Shown: piece after piece, positions 38,824 through 45,990 of the stretch
Layout: each line of letters opens with the position of its first letter
How positions within the stretch are numbered: the stretch's first letter is position 1
Assembly (NCBI RefSeq): GCF_900155565.1
Contig: NZ_FUHM01000002.1
Coordinates: 1,798,001-1,862,000 of the forward strand
Direction: 5' to 3'
Origin: Anaerosalibacter sp. Marseille-P3206
GTDB lineage: Bacteria; Bacillota; Clostridia; Tissierellales; Sporanaerobacteraceae
Length of the DNA: 64,000 bases
Made by a program: the position numbers and the translations under genes
The notes under the pieces: generated by a model
Seen by the model: only the letters and a program-made list of their open reading frames with translations
Databases searched by the model: none
What the model was told of the DNA's origin: nothing

Positions 38824-38852
38824 TTGACATTGTATTTTGTATCTGCTATAAT
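38824..38852 (+). promoter_or_regulatory. Promoter of the tRNA cluster
   Basis: TTGACA (38824-38829), 17 bases, TATAAT (38847-38852): full consensus, 46 bases before tRNA-Gly. Confidence 0.92.
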
Positions 38853-38898
38853 TTTAAATTGTTAGCGGAAGCTGCTTGGAAGTTAACTCGAAGTTTCT

Positions 38899-38972
38899 GC
38901 GGGTGTAGCTCAGTGGTAGAGCACTGGCTTCCCAAGCCAGCTACGAGGGTTCGATTCCCTTCACCCGCTCCA
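38899..38972 (+). tRNA. tRNA-Gly (CCC)
   Basis: Acceptor GCGGGTG pairs with CACCCGC; anticodon stem CTGGC/GCCAG holds loop TTCCCAA, anticodon CCC. GTTCGATTC in the T arm; CCA is encoded. Confidence 0.95.
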
Positions 38973-39023
38973 GTGTCAAGTTTGTATGACATATATATGA
39001 GTCTTTAGAGCTTCAGGAACCGT

Positions 39024-39100
39024 GCACCTATAGCTCAGTTGGATAGAGCAACGGACTTCTAATCCGTGTGCCGGGGGTTCGAATCCTCCTAGGTGCACCA
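39024..39100 (+). tRNA. tRNA-Arg (TCT)
   Basis: Acceptor GCACCTA pairs with TAGGTGC; anticodon loop CTTCTAA gives TCT, reading AGA/AGG. CCA is encoded. Confidence 0.95.
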
Positions 39101-39111
39101 CTTTTATGCAT

Positions 39112-39189
39112 GGTGGATATGGCCTAGTTGGTTAGGGCGCCAGATTGTGGCTCTGGAGGTCGTGGGTTCGAATCCCACTATTCACCCCA
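39112..39189 (+). tRNA. tRNA-His (GTG)
   Basis: G(-1) then GTGGATA pairs with TATTCAC; the anticodon loop TTGTGGC gives GTG. The extra G(-1) opposite C73 is the histidine identity feature. CCA is encoded. Confidence 0.95.
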
Positions 39190-39194
39190 TACAT

Positions 39195-39270
39195 GACCTA
39201 TTAGCTCAGGCGGTAGAGCACCTGACTTTTAATCAGGGTGTCCGGCGTTCGAGTCGCCGATAGGTCACCA
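39195..39270 (+). tRNA. tRNA-Lys (TTT)
   Basis: Acceptor GACCTAT pairs with ATAGGTC; the loop CTTTTAA gives TTT. CCA is encoded. TTT anticodon tRNAs receive t6A made by the tsa genes in this window. Confidence 0.95.
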
Positions 39271-39274
39271 ATAT

Positions 39275-39358
39275 GCGGGAATGGCGGAATTGGCAGACGC
39301 GCTAGACTTAGGATCTAGTGTCTTTGACGTGGGGGTTCAAGTCCTCTTTCCCGCACCA
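39275..39358 (+). tRNA. tRNA-Leu (TAG)
   Basis: Acceptor GCGGGAA; anticodon loop CTTAGGA gives TAG (reads CUN). It has a long variable arm, as expected for a class II tRNA. CCA is encoded. Confidence 0.94.
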
Positions 39359-39362
39359 AAAC

Positions 39363-39391
39363 AAAAATTGGCTCAGGCCAATTTTTTTTTA
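39363..39391 (+). terminator. Terminator of the tRNA cluster
   Basis: AAATTGGC and GCCAATTT pair around CTCAG-type loop bases, followed by at least nine T. Confidence 0.9.
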
Positions 39392-39420
39392 TACCAATAT
39401 ATCTTGAAAGGGAAATTATC

Positions 39421-40218
39421 ATGAAAACAAAGATAATAATATTTATTTTATTAATATCAATTTTATTTATGTATTTCATCATTGAAATAAAATGTTTCAA
39501 AATAAATAATGTTGTTTTATATAATGATAAATTAACTGAAGATATAAATATAGTTCAAATAACAGATTTTCATGACAATAGACATATAAACAGAAAAAAA
39601 CTGATTGAAGAAATTGGAAATATCAATCCTGATTTTATTTTTCTAACAGGAGATATAATAGATGCTAAGACAGAAGATACTAGATATACTTTAGAATTAA
39701 TAGAGGAATTAACAAATATCAATGATAATATATATTTCGTATGGGGAAATCATGAACATAGAAATATTAAAGGAGAAGAATTTGTCAATAATCTTGAAAA
39801 AATAGGTGTTAATGTTTTAAATAATGAAAATGTATGTGTAAAATTAAATAAAGATGAAATAAATATTTCAGGAGTAGATTTCTATTTAGATAAATCTGAT
39901 TATGAAAAAGCATTACAAGGCTTAAATGAAAAAAACTATACTATACTTCTATCACATTCTCCAAATAGACCACTATATTATACTAGAGGATTAGAAGATC
40001 TAATACTTGCAGGTCATACCCATGGTGGTCAAGTAAGACTTCCAATAATAGGACCTATAATAGCTCCAGGTCAAGGTTATTTCCCTAAGTATGATAAGGG
40101 AATATTTGAGTTAGAAAATGGAGTTATGTATATAGACAGTGGACTTGGAAATAGTGTACTTCCTATTAGATTTTTAAACAGAGTACAAATAAGCAATATT
40201 AAAATAAGTCCTAGTTAA
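39421..40218 (+). CDS. Membrane-anchored metallophosphoesterase (YaeI/YkuE-like)
   Basis: A 265-residue calcineurin-like phosphoesterase with one N-terminal membrane segment (about residues 4-22). The metal motifs are ITDFHDNRH, LTGDIID, WGNHEH, LSHSP and AGHTHGGQ. Family members hydrolyse phosphodiesters or lipid-A-like substrates at the membrane; the substrate here is unknown. GAAAGGGAAA precedes the ATG. It lies between the tRNA cluster and the tRNA-Arg that carries the prophage. Confidence 0.88.
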   Translation: MKTKIIIFILLISILFMYFIIEIKCFKINNVVLYNDKLTEDINIVQITDFHDNRHINRKKLIEEIGNINPDFIFLTGDIIDAKTEDTRYTLELIEELTNINDNIYFVWGNHEHRNIKGEEFVNNLEKIGVNVLNNENVCVKLNKDEINISGVDFYLDKSDYEKALQGLNEKNYTILLSHSPNRPLYYTRGLEDLILAGHTHGGQVRLPIIGPIIAPGQGYFPKYDKGIFELENGVMYIDSGLGNSVLPIRFLNRVQISNIKISPS

Positions 40219-40261
40219 ATTCAATATTATAGGATATAATATATATTGTAAATAAAAAAGT

Positions 40262-40338
40262 GCACCCTTAGCTCAGTTGGATAGAGTCGCTGACTTCGAA
40301 TCAGTTGGTCGGGGGTTCGAGTCCCTCAGGGTGCGCCA
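40262..40338 (+). tRNA. tRNA-Arg (TCG), prophage attachment gene
   Basis: Acceptor GCACCCT pairs with AGGGTGC; anticodon loop CTTCGAA gives TCG (reads CGA/CGN). CCA is encoded. The gene is complete and is followed at once by an integrase gene on the opposite strand, so the prophage has probably restored its 3' end at integration. Confidence 0.95.
40300..40338. other. Probable attL core in the tRNA 3' end
   Basis: The integrase lies 43 bases from the tRNA 3' end and no attR duplicate occurs in the window, so the core is inferred to be within the anticodon-to-CCA part of tRNA-Arg. The exact core needs the right prophage end, which is outside. Confidence 0.6.
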
Positions 40339-40340
40339 AG

Positions 40341-40380
40341 AAAAAACCCTGTAATCATAACGGTTACAGGGTTTTTATTT
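40341..40380. terminator. Bidirectional terminator between tRNA-Arg and integrase
   Basis: AAAAACCCTGTAA and TTACAGGGTTTTT form a 13-bp stem (loop TCATAACGG) with A and T runs on both sides. It ends the tRNA transcript and the integrase transcript. Confidence 0.92.
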
Positions 40381-41607
40381 TTACTTAACTATCTTTAATT
40401 TCGGTGGATTCGTGCCACTTTCCGTGCCACTTTTCAAAATATCGTTAAATGTGTCTGCCATTTTTCTTTCTACAGACTCTAAAGCATGAGCATAAAAATC
40501 TGTAGTTGTGGAAGTTTTTGCATGGCCAAGAGAATGGGAAATACTTACTATATCTATGTTGTTATTTATCAGTATTGTAGTGTTGGTATGTCTTAGCCCA
40601 TGGAAGGTGATGTGTTTTAGATTGTTTCTCTTAATGAATTTATTAAACCACTTTGAAGGAGTGCTAACAAAAATAATGCTTCCATTTTCTTGAGTAAATA
40701 CAAAATCGTTTTCATCTTTGTTATCCTTGCCATAATACCAATCTTCACCCAGCAGTTCTTTTTTTAATGACTCATCTTCTCTATGTTCTTCTATTAAATC
40801 AACTAAAAATGCTGGAAAAGCTATTACTCTTTCTGAATGAGTATTTTTGGTAGATTTGATGAATGATCCTTTCTCTTTTGTATATGAGTTAGCCTGTTCT
40901 ATTTTTATTTCTTTATTGTCTAGGTCAATATGTTTCCATTGTAAGCCCGTTATTTCACCCAGCCTTGCGCCTGTTGTAACAGCAAGTAATATTATTAGCC
41001 GATACTTTGTAGGTTCTCCAGTAAGGCAATTAAGCATTTTATTTACATCTCCTATATCATAGTAATTATCTTTCAGCTTTGCCTTAGGTGCCTTTATAGG
41101 AACATTGTCCATAGGATTATCTGCAATAATCTTTAGCGTTACAGCATCATTAAACATTGCTTTCAAAAGTGTGTGGTAGTGCTTAACTGAATTAATGGAT
41201 AATTTGCCTGTTTCAGTTTTTGCTGGAGATTCTTTTATTATTTTCATCAGATCTATCATGTCTCCAGTAGTAAGGCTATCTAGTGTTTTATTGCCTATCA
41301 ATTTTAATATCCTTGTATCTAGTAATTTTTTATATTCTTCTTTGGTTTTAGGTGCTATTTCTTTATAGTCTAACCACCAAATAGAGTATGCTTCAAAGGA
41401 TCCCTTAGCTAGTTTCTGAAACTTAGGATCCTTCTTCTTTACTTCATCTTCAAAATCAAATTCAGCTAACATTAAAAACTTTTCTAAATCTCTACCTTTT
41501 AGATCTGTAGTAACAGTTTTTGAAAATCTTCTTCTGGAGCCGTCCAAATTAAATCCATCAGAAACAAATATTCTGTATTTATTTTTATCAACTTTTGTTA
41601 CTGACAT
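40381..41607 (-). CDS. int: Phage tyrosine recombinase (integrase)
   Basis: A 408-residue tyrosine recombinase. It has an N-terminal AP2-like arm-binding segment (YRIFVSDGFNLDGSRRRFSK), a SAM-like core-binding domain (about 75-165) and a catalytic domain with Arg in TTGARLGEITGLQW, HGLRHT, LGHAKTSTTTDFY and the nucleophilic Tyr in DFYAHA. It integrates the phage at tRNA-Arg. AAAGGAGGATAAAG precedes the ATG. The upstream regulator gene overlaps it by 20 bases, so the two are co-transcribed. Confidence 0.96.
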   Translation of the reverse strand: MSVTKVDKNKYRIFVSDGFNLDGSRRRFSKTVTTDLKGRDLEKFLMLAEFDFEDEVKKKDPKFQKLAKGSFEAYSIWWLDYKEIAPKTKEEYKKLLDTRILKLIGNKTLDSLTTGDMIDLMKIIKESPAKTETGKLSINSVKHYHTLLKAMFNDAVTLKIIADNPMDNVPIKAPKAKLKDNYYDIGDVNKMLNCLTGEPTKYRLIILLAVTTGARLGEITGLQWKHIDLDNKEIKIEQANSYTKEKGSFIKSTKNTHSERVIAFPAFLVDLIEEHREDESLKKELLGEDWYYGKDNKDENDFVFTQENGSIIFVSTPSKWFNKFIKRNNLKHITFHGLRHTNTTILINNNIDIVSISHSLGHAKTSTTTDFYAHALESVERKMADTFNDILKSGTESGTNPPKLKIVK

Positions 41608-41809
41608 CTTTATCCTCCTTTGCTTTTAATAATTTTTTTAAAAAATACGCAGGTGTTACTTTTAAAACTTTTGCTATCCTAATTAGTTTTCCTATAGTCA
41701 ATCCATCTATGTCTCCATTTTCTATTCTACTTATATAAACTTGGCTAATGCCAATTCGTTCTCCTAATTGTTTTTGTGTATACCCTCTTTTTGCTCTCAA
41801 ACCTTTCAA
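41588..41809 (-). CDS. Small XRE-family regulator coupled to integrase
   Basis: A 73-residue helix-turn-helix protein (KRGYTQKQLGERIGISQVYISRIENG) with no oligomerisation or cleavage domain, like Cro or small CI-type regulators. The only plausible start is TTG 41809; an in-frame stop lies directly upstream. It overlaps int, so it may control integration. ATGTCGAAA repeats in its promoter region (41844-41904) are probable operators. Confidence 0.85.
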   Translation of the reverse strand: MKGLRAKRGYTQKQLGERIGISQVYISRIENGDIDGLTIGKLIRIAKVLKVTPAYFLKKLLKAKEDKDVSNKS

Positions 41810-41840
41810 CTAAACCATCACTTCCGACTATTTTTCTTTA

Positions 41841-41904
41841 ATTATGTCGAAAGCTATCTCAATATTCAACGAACAAAATGTGGTAATGTCGAAAAATGTC
41901 GGAA
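41841..41904 (-). promoter_or_regulatory. Promoter and TGTCGAA operators of the XRE-int unit
   Basis: On the minus strand TTGAAT (41864-41869), 17 bases and CATAAT (41841-41846) form a promoter. Three repeats occur: ATGTCGAAA (41844-41852), ATGTCGAAA (41886-41894) and ATGTCGGAA (41896-41904). The first overlaps the -10 and spacer, the other two lie upstream, ten bases apart. Confidence 0.65.
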
Positions 41905-41966
41905 ATATAACTGCTAGTTATATTATTTATGTTACAATTATATATACAAGGAAAAAGTTTTCCTGT

Positions 41967-42026
41967 TTGATTTTTTTAAAAAAGCGTGTATAATAATATT
42001 GGAACGTTTGTTCTGAACGTTAGTTT
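41967..42026 (+). promoter_or_regulatory. Promoter with tandem LexA (SOS) boxes
   Basis: TTGATT (41967-41972), 16 bases, TATAAT (41989-41994). Directly at the expected transcription start lies GAAC-GTTT-GTTC (42002-42013), a full match to the Gram-positive LexA core GAAC-N4-GTTC, and one base later GAAC-GTTA-GTTT (42015-42026), a near match. Such a site would place the 43-residue ORF downstream under SOS control. Confidence 0.75.
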
Positions 42027-42043
42027 GTAAAAGGGGGATACAT

Positions 42044-42175
42044 ATGAAAGAAAACATTAAAACAGAACTGGATGAGGTTGTTGAACAATTATTATTACCA
42101 GAATTATTGATACTCCTTTCATTTGCGAAGTCGCTTTTAAATAGAGAAGGTAAAACAACTAAAAAGAAAGAATGA
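42044..42175 (+). CDS. 43-residue SOS-controlled prophage protein (candidate antirepressor)
   Basis: It starts behind AAAGGGGG and encodes MKENIKTELDEVVEQLLLPE, then a hydrophobic LLILLSFAKSLL and a basic KTTKKKE tail; probably one amphipathic helix. It is transcribed toward the repressor gene on the opposite strand and shares a terminator with it. No family is recognised. The LexA boxes at its promoter and the lack of a self-cleavage domain in the repressor suggest it transmits the SOS signal, for example by binding the repressor. Confidence 0.7.
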   Translation: MKENIKTELDEVVEQLLLPELLILLSFAKSLLNREGKTTKKKE

Positions 42176-42197
42176 TCTCTAAACAGGTCATTCTTTT
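42167..42197. terminator. Shared bidirectional terminator
   Basis: AAAGAATGA and TCATTCTTT form a 9-bp stem around TCTCTAAACAGG. It covers the last codons of both the 43-residue ORF (+) and the repressor (-). If leaky, it would give antisense RNA to the repressor. Confidence 0.75.
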
Positions 42198-42538
42198 GCT
42201 ATTTTAGTTAAAAAATCCATAAATATTTTTCTATGTTCTTCAGGTAATTTAAAGTATTCGATTAGAAATCTTTCTTCCATAGGGTCCATGTTCCCTAAAT
42301 TATCCGCTATAACCTTCAATAAGTCATCTTGCGTTCTGAACATCTCTCCTTTTCCTTCTAGAAGCCATTCTTCGTTTACATAGTATTCTCTACAAATAGC
42401 TTTTATCATTTGATCCGTAAGGTTTCTATCTCCGCTTTCTATTTTTGATATTCCAGCTCCAGTAACACCTAATCTTTTGCCAAATTTCTCTTGGCTTAAT
42501 TCTAATTCTTTTCTTAACTGCAACACTCTATTGTTCAT
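42188..42538 (-). CDS. Prophage XRE-family repressor (CI-like, no peptidase domain)
   Basis: A 116-residue protein with an N-terminal helix-turn-helix (LELSQEKFGKRLGVTGAGISKIESG) and a short helical C-terminal part (about 70-116), too short for an S24/LexA-type self-cleavage domain. It faces a divergent early promoter and two operators, the position of a lysogeny repressor. Since RecA-stimulated self-cleavage is not possible, induction must use another route, such as the neighbouring SOS-controlled ORF or the antirepressor at 43587. Confidence 0.88.
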   Translation of the reverse strand: MNNRVLQLRKELELSQEKFGKRLGVTGAGISKIESGDRNLTDQMIKAICREYYVNEEWLLEGKGEMFRTQDDLLKVIADNLGNMDPMEERFLIEYFKLPEEHRKIFMDFLTKIAKE

Positions 42539-42579
42539 TATCTCATGCCTCCACCTTCTTTTATTGTCTTTCTGAATAC

Positions 42580-42647
42580 ATTTTACTAAAAAAACTTGGC
42601 AAAGTCAAGAAAAAAGTGTTGACAAACTTGGCAAAGTTAAATATAAT
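42580..42647. promoter_or_regulatory. Lysogeny switch: divergent promoters with spacer operators
   Basis: Rightward: TTGACA (42619-42624), 17 bases, TATAAT (42642-42647). Leftward: TTGACT (minus strand, 42603-42608), 17 bases, TAAAAT (42580-42585). Each spacer contains the same near-palindrome, AACTTGGCAAAGT(T/C), at 42593-42606 and 42625-42638. The operator starts 32 bases apart place them on about the same DNA face. One repressor could shut both promoters. Confidence 0.9.
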
Positions 42648-42683
42648 ATTGTCATAGCCAATAAAACAAAGGGAGGCGAGAAT

Positions 42684-42839
42684 GTGGCAGAGAAAAAAAT
42701 AACAGTAAAAGAAGCACAATTATTATTAGAAACAGTTAGCTCTTTAGATGAAAAAACAAAAGAATTAGCTTTTGCGACCCTGACAGGAATGAGATTGGTT
42801 TCAGAAGCTAATAGAAAAAACAAAAGACAAACTGCGTAG
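42684..42839 (+). CDS. Small early phage protein
   Basis: 51 residues from GTG 42684 behind GGGAGGCGAG, first gene of the rightward early transcript, in the usual Cro position. The sequence (MAEKKITVKEAQLLLETVSS...) is helical and charged with no obvious helix-turn-helix. Function unknown. Confidence 0.65.
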   Translation: MAEKKITVKEAQLLLETVSSLDEKTKELAFATLTGMRLVSEANRKNKRQTA

Positions 42840-42853
42840 AAAGGAGGGTGAAT

Positions 42854-43063
42854 GTGGAGGCATCTATTTTCTCTAGAAAGATGATTGAAGAAAAGGCCAA
42901 GGAGATTGCTGGCATTAATAATGTAGATATAAAGCTGCAATCTCCAGGGCATATATTGATAAAAATAGAATGTAAATCCGATGCAAAATATAAAGAGTTT
43001 AAAGAATGGATTAATACCAACAAACCATTAGGTGCAAAAGTTACTTTTTGCAGAAAACTTTGA
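42854..43063 (+). CDS. Small early phage protein ending PLGAKVTFCRKL
   Basis: 69 residues from GTG 42854 (AAGGAGG site, six bases; GTG 42848 is too close). The 3' end overlaps the convergent gene at 43041-43520 by 23 bases. Its C-terminal IKIECKSDAKYKEF...PLGAKVTFCRKL resembles that gene's IGIETKNKFTDEEL...PLGTWIKVFCKK, so the two may share a domain. Function unknown. Confidence 0.65.
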   Translation: MEASIFSRKMIEEKAKEIAGINNVDIKLQSPGHILIKIECKSDAKYKEFKEWINTNKPLGAKVTFCRKL

Positions 43064-43520
43064 TCCAAGTTCCAAGCGGAGCTAATTCTTGAGCATATAT
43101 TTGCAATTTAACTAGTTCTTCATCAGTGAATTTGTTTTTAGTTTCTATACCAATTATGTTTTCTGGTACAGCAACATGAAGTACAAAAGGCACTAAATCA
43201 GGTAAGCCTTTTTCGATTTTTAGTTTGATAGCTTCTTTATTACCACCATCAGACATCGCAAGTCGTTCTACCAAAGGTGGAAGTTTTGGTTCTGGCGGAA
43301 CCTTATCTTGGTTTAATTGATGATAAATTTTAAAGTTATATTCCAAATGACATGGAAGAAGCTTTTTTATAGAAGATATAGTATCTTTATTTAAAAATTC
43401 TTCACTATCTCCAAGATAAATATTGATTTCAGAATATTTGTTTGGTGGCTGCCAAACACGTACGTTAAGATTTGGATAAAGATTTTGAATTAAAGTTTGT
43501 ACAAAAAGCCTAGTAGACAT
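43041..43520 (-). CDS. Independently transcribed minus-strand prophage gene, unknown function
   Basis: 159 residues from ATG 43520 (AAAGGGGGTG site). It is the only minus-strand gene inside the rightward early operon and has its own promoter, so it can be expressed in the lysogen. The protein is soluble with alpha/beta character and a Pro-rich middle (VPPEPKLPPLVER); its C-terminus is PLGTWIKVFCKK. No family is recognised. Such genes are often cargo, for example superinfection exclusion or host-benefit genes; that is inference. Confidence 0.75.
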   Translation of the reverse strand: MSTRLFVQTLIQNLYPNLNVRVWQPPNKYSEINIYLGDSEEFLNKDTISSIKKLLPCHLEYNFKIYHQLNQDKVPPEPKLPPLVERLAMSDGGNKEAIKLKIEKGLPDLVPFVLHVAVPENIIGIETKNKFTDEELVKLQIYAQELAPLGTWIKVFCKK

Positions 43521-43543
43521 AGTCACACCCCCTTTCACGGTAA

Positions 43544-43572
43544 ATTCTACCACATGAACGGGACGAGTTCAA
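43544..43572 (-). promoter_or_regulatory. Promoter of the minus-strand gene
   Basis: On the minus strand TTGAAC (43567-43572), 17 bases, TAGAAT (43544-43549), 24 bases before the ATG at 43520. Confidence 0.7.
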
Positions 43573-43586
43573 AGGAGGAATGAGAA

Positions 43587-44363
43587 TTGAATAACAATTT
43601 ACAAGTTTTTAAAAACAATGAGTTTGGAGAAATAAGAGTAATTGAAATTAACAGTGAGCCTTGGCTAGTAGGAAAAGACATCACTGAAAAGCTGGGGTAC
43701 CAAAATGGTAGTAGAGATATACAAAGACATGTAGATCCAGAAGATAGAGTTGTTACAAAAATACATGACGGTACTCAAAACAGAGATATGACAATTATAA
43801 ACGAAAGTGGTTTTTATGCCTTGGTTCTAGGTTCAGAAATGCCAACAGCTAAAAAATTCAAAAGGTGGGTTACAAAAGATGTGTTGCCGACTATAAGAAA
43901 GCATGGAGCTTATTTAACTGATGAAAAAATAGAAGAAGTTCTAACAGATCCAGACACGATAATCAAACTTGCAACTACTTTAAAAGAAGAGCAACTGGCA
44001 AGGCGAAGAGCGGAAAAGCAAATAGAAGAACAGAAACCAAAAGTTATTTTTGCAGATGCAGTAACAGCTTCACATACTTCTATTTTAGTAGGAGAGTTAG
44101 CAAAGTTACTGAGACAAAATGGAATAGATACAGGACAGAATAGATTGTTTAAATGGCTAAGGGATAATGGATACCTAATAAGAAGGAAAGGAACTGACTA
44201 CAATATGCCAACTCAATATTCTATGGATCTAGGGTTATTTGAAGTAAAAGAAACTTCTATCACTCATTCAGATGGCCATGTAAGTATATCTAAAACGAGT
44301 AAAGTAACTGGAAAAGGTCAGGTATACTTTATCAACAAGCTAACAGAATTGAAGGAAGCATAG
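43587..44363 (+). CDS. Phage antirepressor (BRO-N plus KilA-C)
   Basis: A 258-residue DNA-binding protein from TTG 43587 (AAAGGAGG site). The N-terminal BRO domain spans about residues 8-105 (GEIRVIEINSEPWLVGKDI and GFYALVLGSEMPTAKKFKRW, then VLPTIRKHGAYL). A coiled linker follows, then the KilA-C domain (about 150-250, SILVGELAKLLRQNGIDTGQ). Such proteins relieve repressor control in temperate phages. It may be part of induction here. Confidence 0.92.
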   Translation: MNNNLQVFKNNEFGEIRVIEINSEPWLVGKDITEKLGYQNGSRDIQRHVDPEDRVVTKIHDGTQNRDMTIINESGFYALVLGSEMPTAKKFKRWVTKDVLPTIRKHGAYLTDEKIEEVLTDPDTIIKLATTLKEEQLARRRAEKQIEEQKPKVIFADAVTASHTSILVGELAKLLRQNGIDTGQNRLFKWLRDNGYLIRRKGTDYNMPTQYSMDLGLFEVKETSITHSDGHVSISKTSKVTGKGQVYFINKLTELKEA

Positions 44364-44373
44364 GAGGATGGAT

Positions 44374-44619
44374 ATGGACGAAACATTATTGAAGGAATTA
44401 AACGAAAACATCAAAGAACTTAACGAGAGAGTTAGAAAGATTAATCAGAATGTATTTAACGCAAGGGAAGCAGCTGAATATCTTAGGATTGGATATGACA
44501 CAATTCTAAGACTGACTAGGATAGGAAATATAGAGTATGTAGCAAATGGATCTAGCTACCTATATAAGAAAGAGTATCTAGACAGATGGTTAGACAGAAA
44601 TAAAAGGGAGGTAATCTAA
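44374..44619 (+). CDS. Excisionase-type HTH protein
   Basis: 81 residues from ATG 44374 (AGGAGG site six bases before). A helical N-terminus is followed by a MerR/Xis-like winged helix (FNAREAAEYLRIGYDTILRL, then YLYKKEYLDRWL). Helix_turn_helix_17 proteins of this type act as excisionases or DNA-binding accessory proteins. Confidence 0.8.
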   Translation: MDETLLKELNENIKELNERVRKINQNVFNAREAAEYLRIGYDTILRLTRIGNIEYVANGSSYLYKKEYLDRWLDRNKREVI

Positions 44620-44816
44620 TGAAGCTTACGAATTGCGAATCAAAGGAAGAGAAAACATTAAGGGAGATAGAATTACAAGGACTTAGCAACAATGAATTAG
44701 TTGGTTTGTCTAAAACAATAAAGGAAGGATGGTATAAGCAAGATTTGCGAGATGAAAACATAGTAATCGACGCATTAATACAGATAACTGAAGAATTAGG
44801 AAGGAGGTGCAAATAG
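44619..44816 (+). CDS. Small early phage protein
   Basis: 65 residues; the ATG shares its A with the TAA of the preceding gene, indicating coupling. Acidic, helical (EEKTLREIELQGLSNNELVGL). No family recognised. Confidence 0.7.
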   Translation: MKLTNCESKEEKTLREIELQGLSNNELVGLSKTIKEGWYKQDLRDENIVIDALIQITEELGRRCK

Positions 44817-45044
44817 ATGAATAAGAAAGCAGAGGAATTATTAAGCAAAAATCAAGTTGCAAAACGTATATTAAGCAATAAAAGTTTTTATGAGAAACAA
44901 ATAGTAAAGTATAAAAAGTTGGAGAAAAAAGATAAAGATGACTTTGTAAAAGGTTTAGATAGCGGAGTGCAGATAGGGTTTAAATCTGCGGCATATAATT
45001 GCAAAATATTGTTAGATTCAATGCTTGTAGGGGAGGTAAATTAG
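44817..45044 (+). CDS. Small early phage protein
   Basis: 75 residues, Lys-rich helical protein (MNKKAEELLSKNQVAKRILS). Starts directly after the previous stop behind AAGGAGG. Function unknown. Confidence 0.7.
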   Translation: MNKKAEELLSKNQVAKRILSNKSFYEKQIVKYKKLEKKDKDDFVKGLDSGVQIGFKSAAYNCKILLDSMLVGEVN

Positions 45045-45233
45045 ATGATTAAGAAGGTTTTGACGGTATGTTACAGAGTTGGAGAATTTTGTTGGAGTTA
45101 TGTGGAAGAGTTTTTATTTCAAAAGGAGATTAGGCCAACTAAAGTAGTTGGGACAGATACTACAGTAATAGGAGCTAGAAACACACTAGCAGTTGGACAT
45201 AGGTTCCGTGGTGATGTAGGGGAGGTGATGTAG
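45045..45233 (+). CDS. Small early phage protein
   Basis: 62 residues from ATG 45045 behind GGGGAGG. Aromatic N-terminal half (VCYRVGEFCWSYVEEFLF), Gly/Arg-rich C-terminal half. Function unknown. Confidence 0.65.
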   Translation: MIKKVLTVCYRVGEFCWSYVEEFLFQKEIRPTKVVGTDTTVIGARNTLAVGHRFRGDVGEVM

Positions 45234-45337
45234 TGGGAGGTTTTGTTTGTAGTATATGGTCGCCAATAGTTGGGTTTGTACTTGCGGCAGCTTATATTGT
45301 TTGTTTAGTTAGAGACTATGTAAAGGAGGAATTGTAG
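45233..45337 (+). CDS. 34-residue single-pass membrane protein
   Basis: GTG 45233 overlaps the TAG before it and follows GGGGAGGTGA. The peptide is one hydrophobic helix (SPIVGFVLAAAYIVCLV) with a charged C-terminus (RDYVKEEL). Its stop overlaps the next GTG by one base. Function unknown. Confidence 0.65.
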   Translation: MGGFVCSIWSPIVGFVLAAAYIVCLVRDYVKEEL

Positions 45338-45678
45338 TGAAAACATGGGAAATAATGCAACATACAGGTAAAAGATTTAAAAGAAAATCAGATGGTCTAA
45401 CAATAGCAATAACGGAAGATGGAACATTGAATTGGGAAAGTGGATATATGAATTTAAACACAAATGATGATTGGAAAGAAGTTAAGGAACCAGTAACGTT
45501 TATGGAAGTATTGGAAAAAGCAAAAGAAGATAATACTACAAGAATTCACATGGAAAATAAAAAAAGAAACATAGTAGAGAATAGTACATTAGGTACTTTG
45601 ATGTATAGATTGATAGCAGATTATAATTCTCAACATGTAGCAGAAATCTTATTAACAAGTGAATTTTATATCGAATAG
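45337..45678 (+). CDS. Phage protein of unknown function
   Basis: 113 residues from GTG 45337 (AAAGGAGG site inside the previous gene). Starts MKTWEIMQHTGKRFKRKSDG; a DUF-type beta-rich N-terminus and a helical C-terminus. Common in clostridial phage early regions; function unknown. Confidence 0.75.
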   Translation: MKTWEIMQHTGKRFKRKSDGLTIAITEDGTLNWESGYMNLNTNDDWKEVKEPVTFMEVLEKAKEDNTTRIHMENKKRNIVENSTLGTLMYRLIADYNSQHVAEILLTSEFYIE

Positions 45679-45690
45679 GAGGTGGACAAG

Positions 45691-45990
45691 TTGCAAGAAA
45701 CTTCTATAGATTTAAGAGAAAATATATCAGCTTTGTGTGTAGCAATTCTTCGAGATGATATAGCTATACCCGAACAAGCTTTTGCAGTATTGGAGGGCAA
45801 AAAGTACGAACTAACAGAAAAAGATACATGGGATATGGTTAGGCTACATTTGTTAGAGGGAGTAACGTTTAGAGAATTAGAAGAAATATATGGAATAGGT
45901 TATTCAGCGATACATCACAGAATTACAAGGCATACACCATATGAAGAATTAAAAGAATTAAAAAAATCAAGGAGGTGCAAAATTGTCTAA
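45691..45990 (+). CDS. Putative HTH phage protein
   Basis: 99 residues from TTG 45691 (AGGAGG eight bases before; GTG 45682 lies inside that site). The segment FRELEEIYGIGYSAIHHRIT looks like a helix-turn-helix. Possible regulator of early genes. Confidence 0.7.
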   Translation: MQETSIDLRENISALCVAILRDDIAIPEQAFAVLEGKKYELTEKDTWDMVRLHLLEGVTFRELEEIYGIGYSAIHHRITRHTPYEELKELKKSRRCKIV

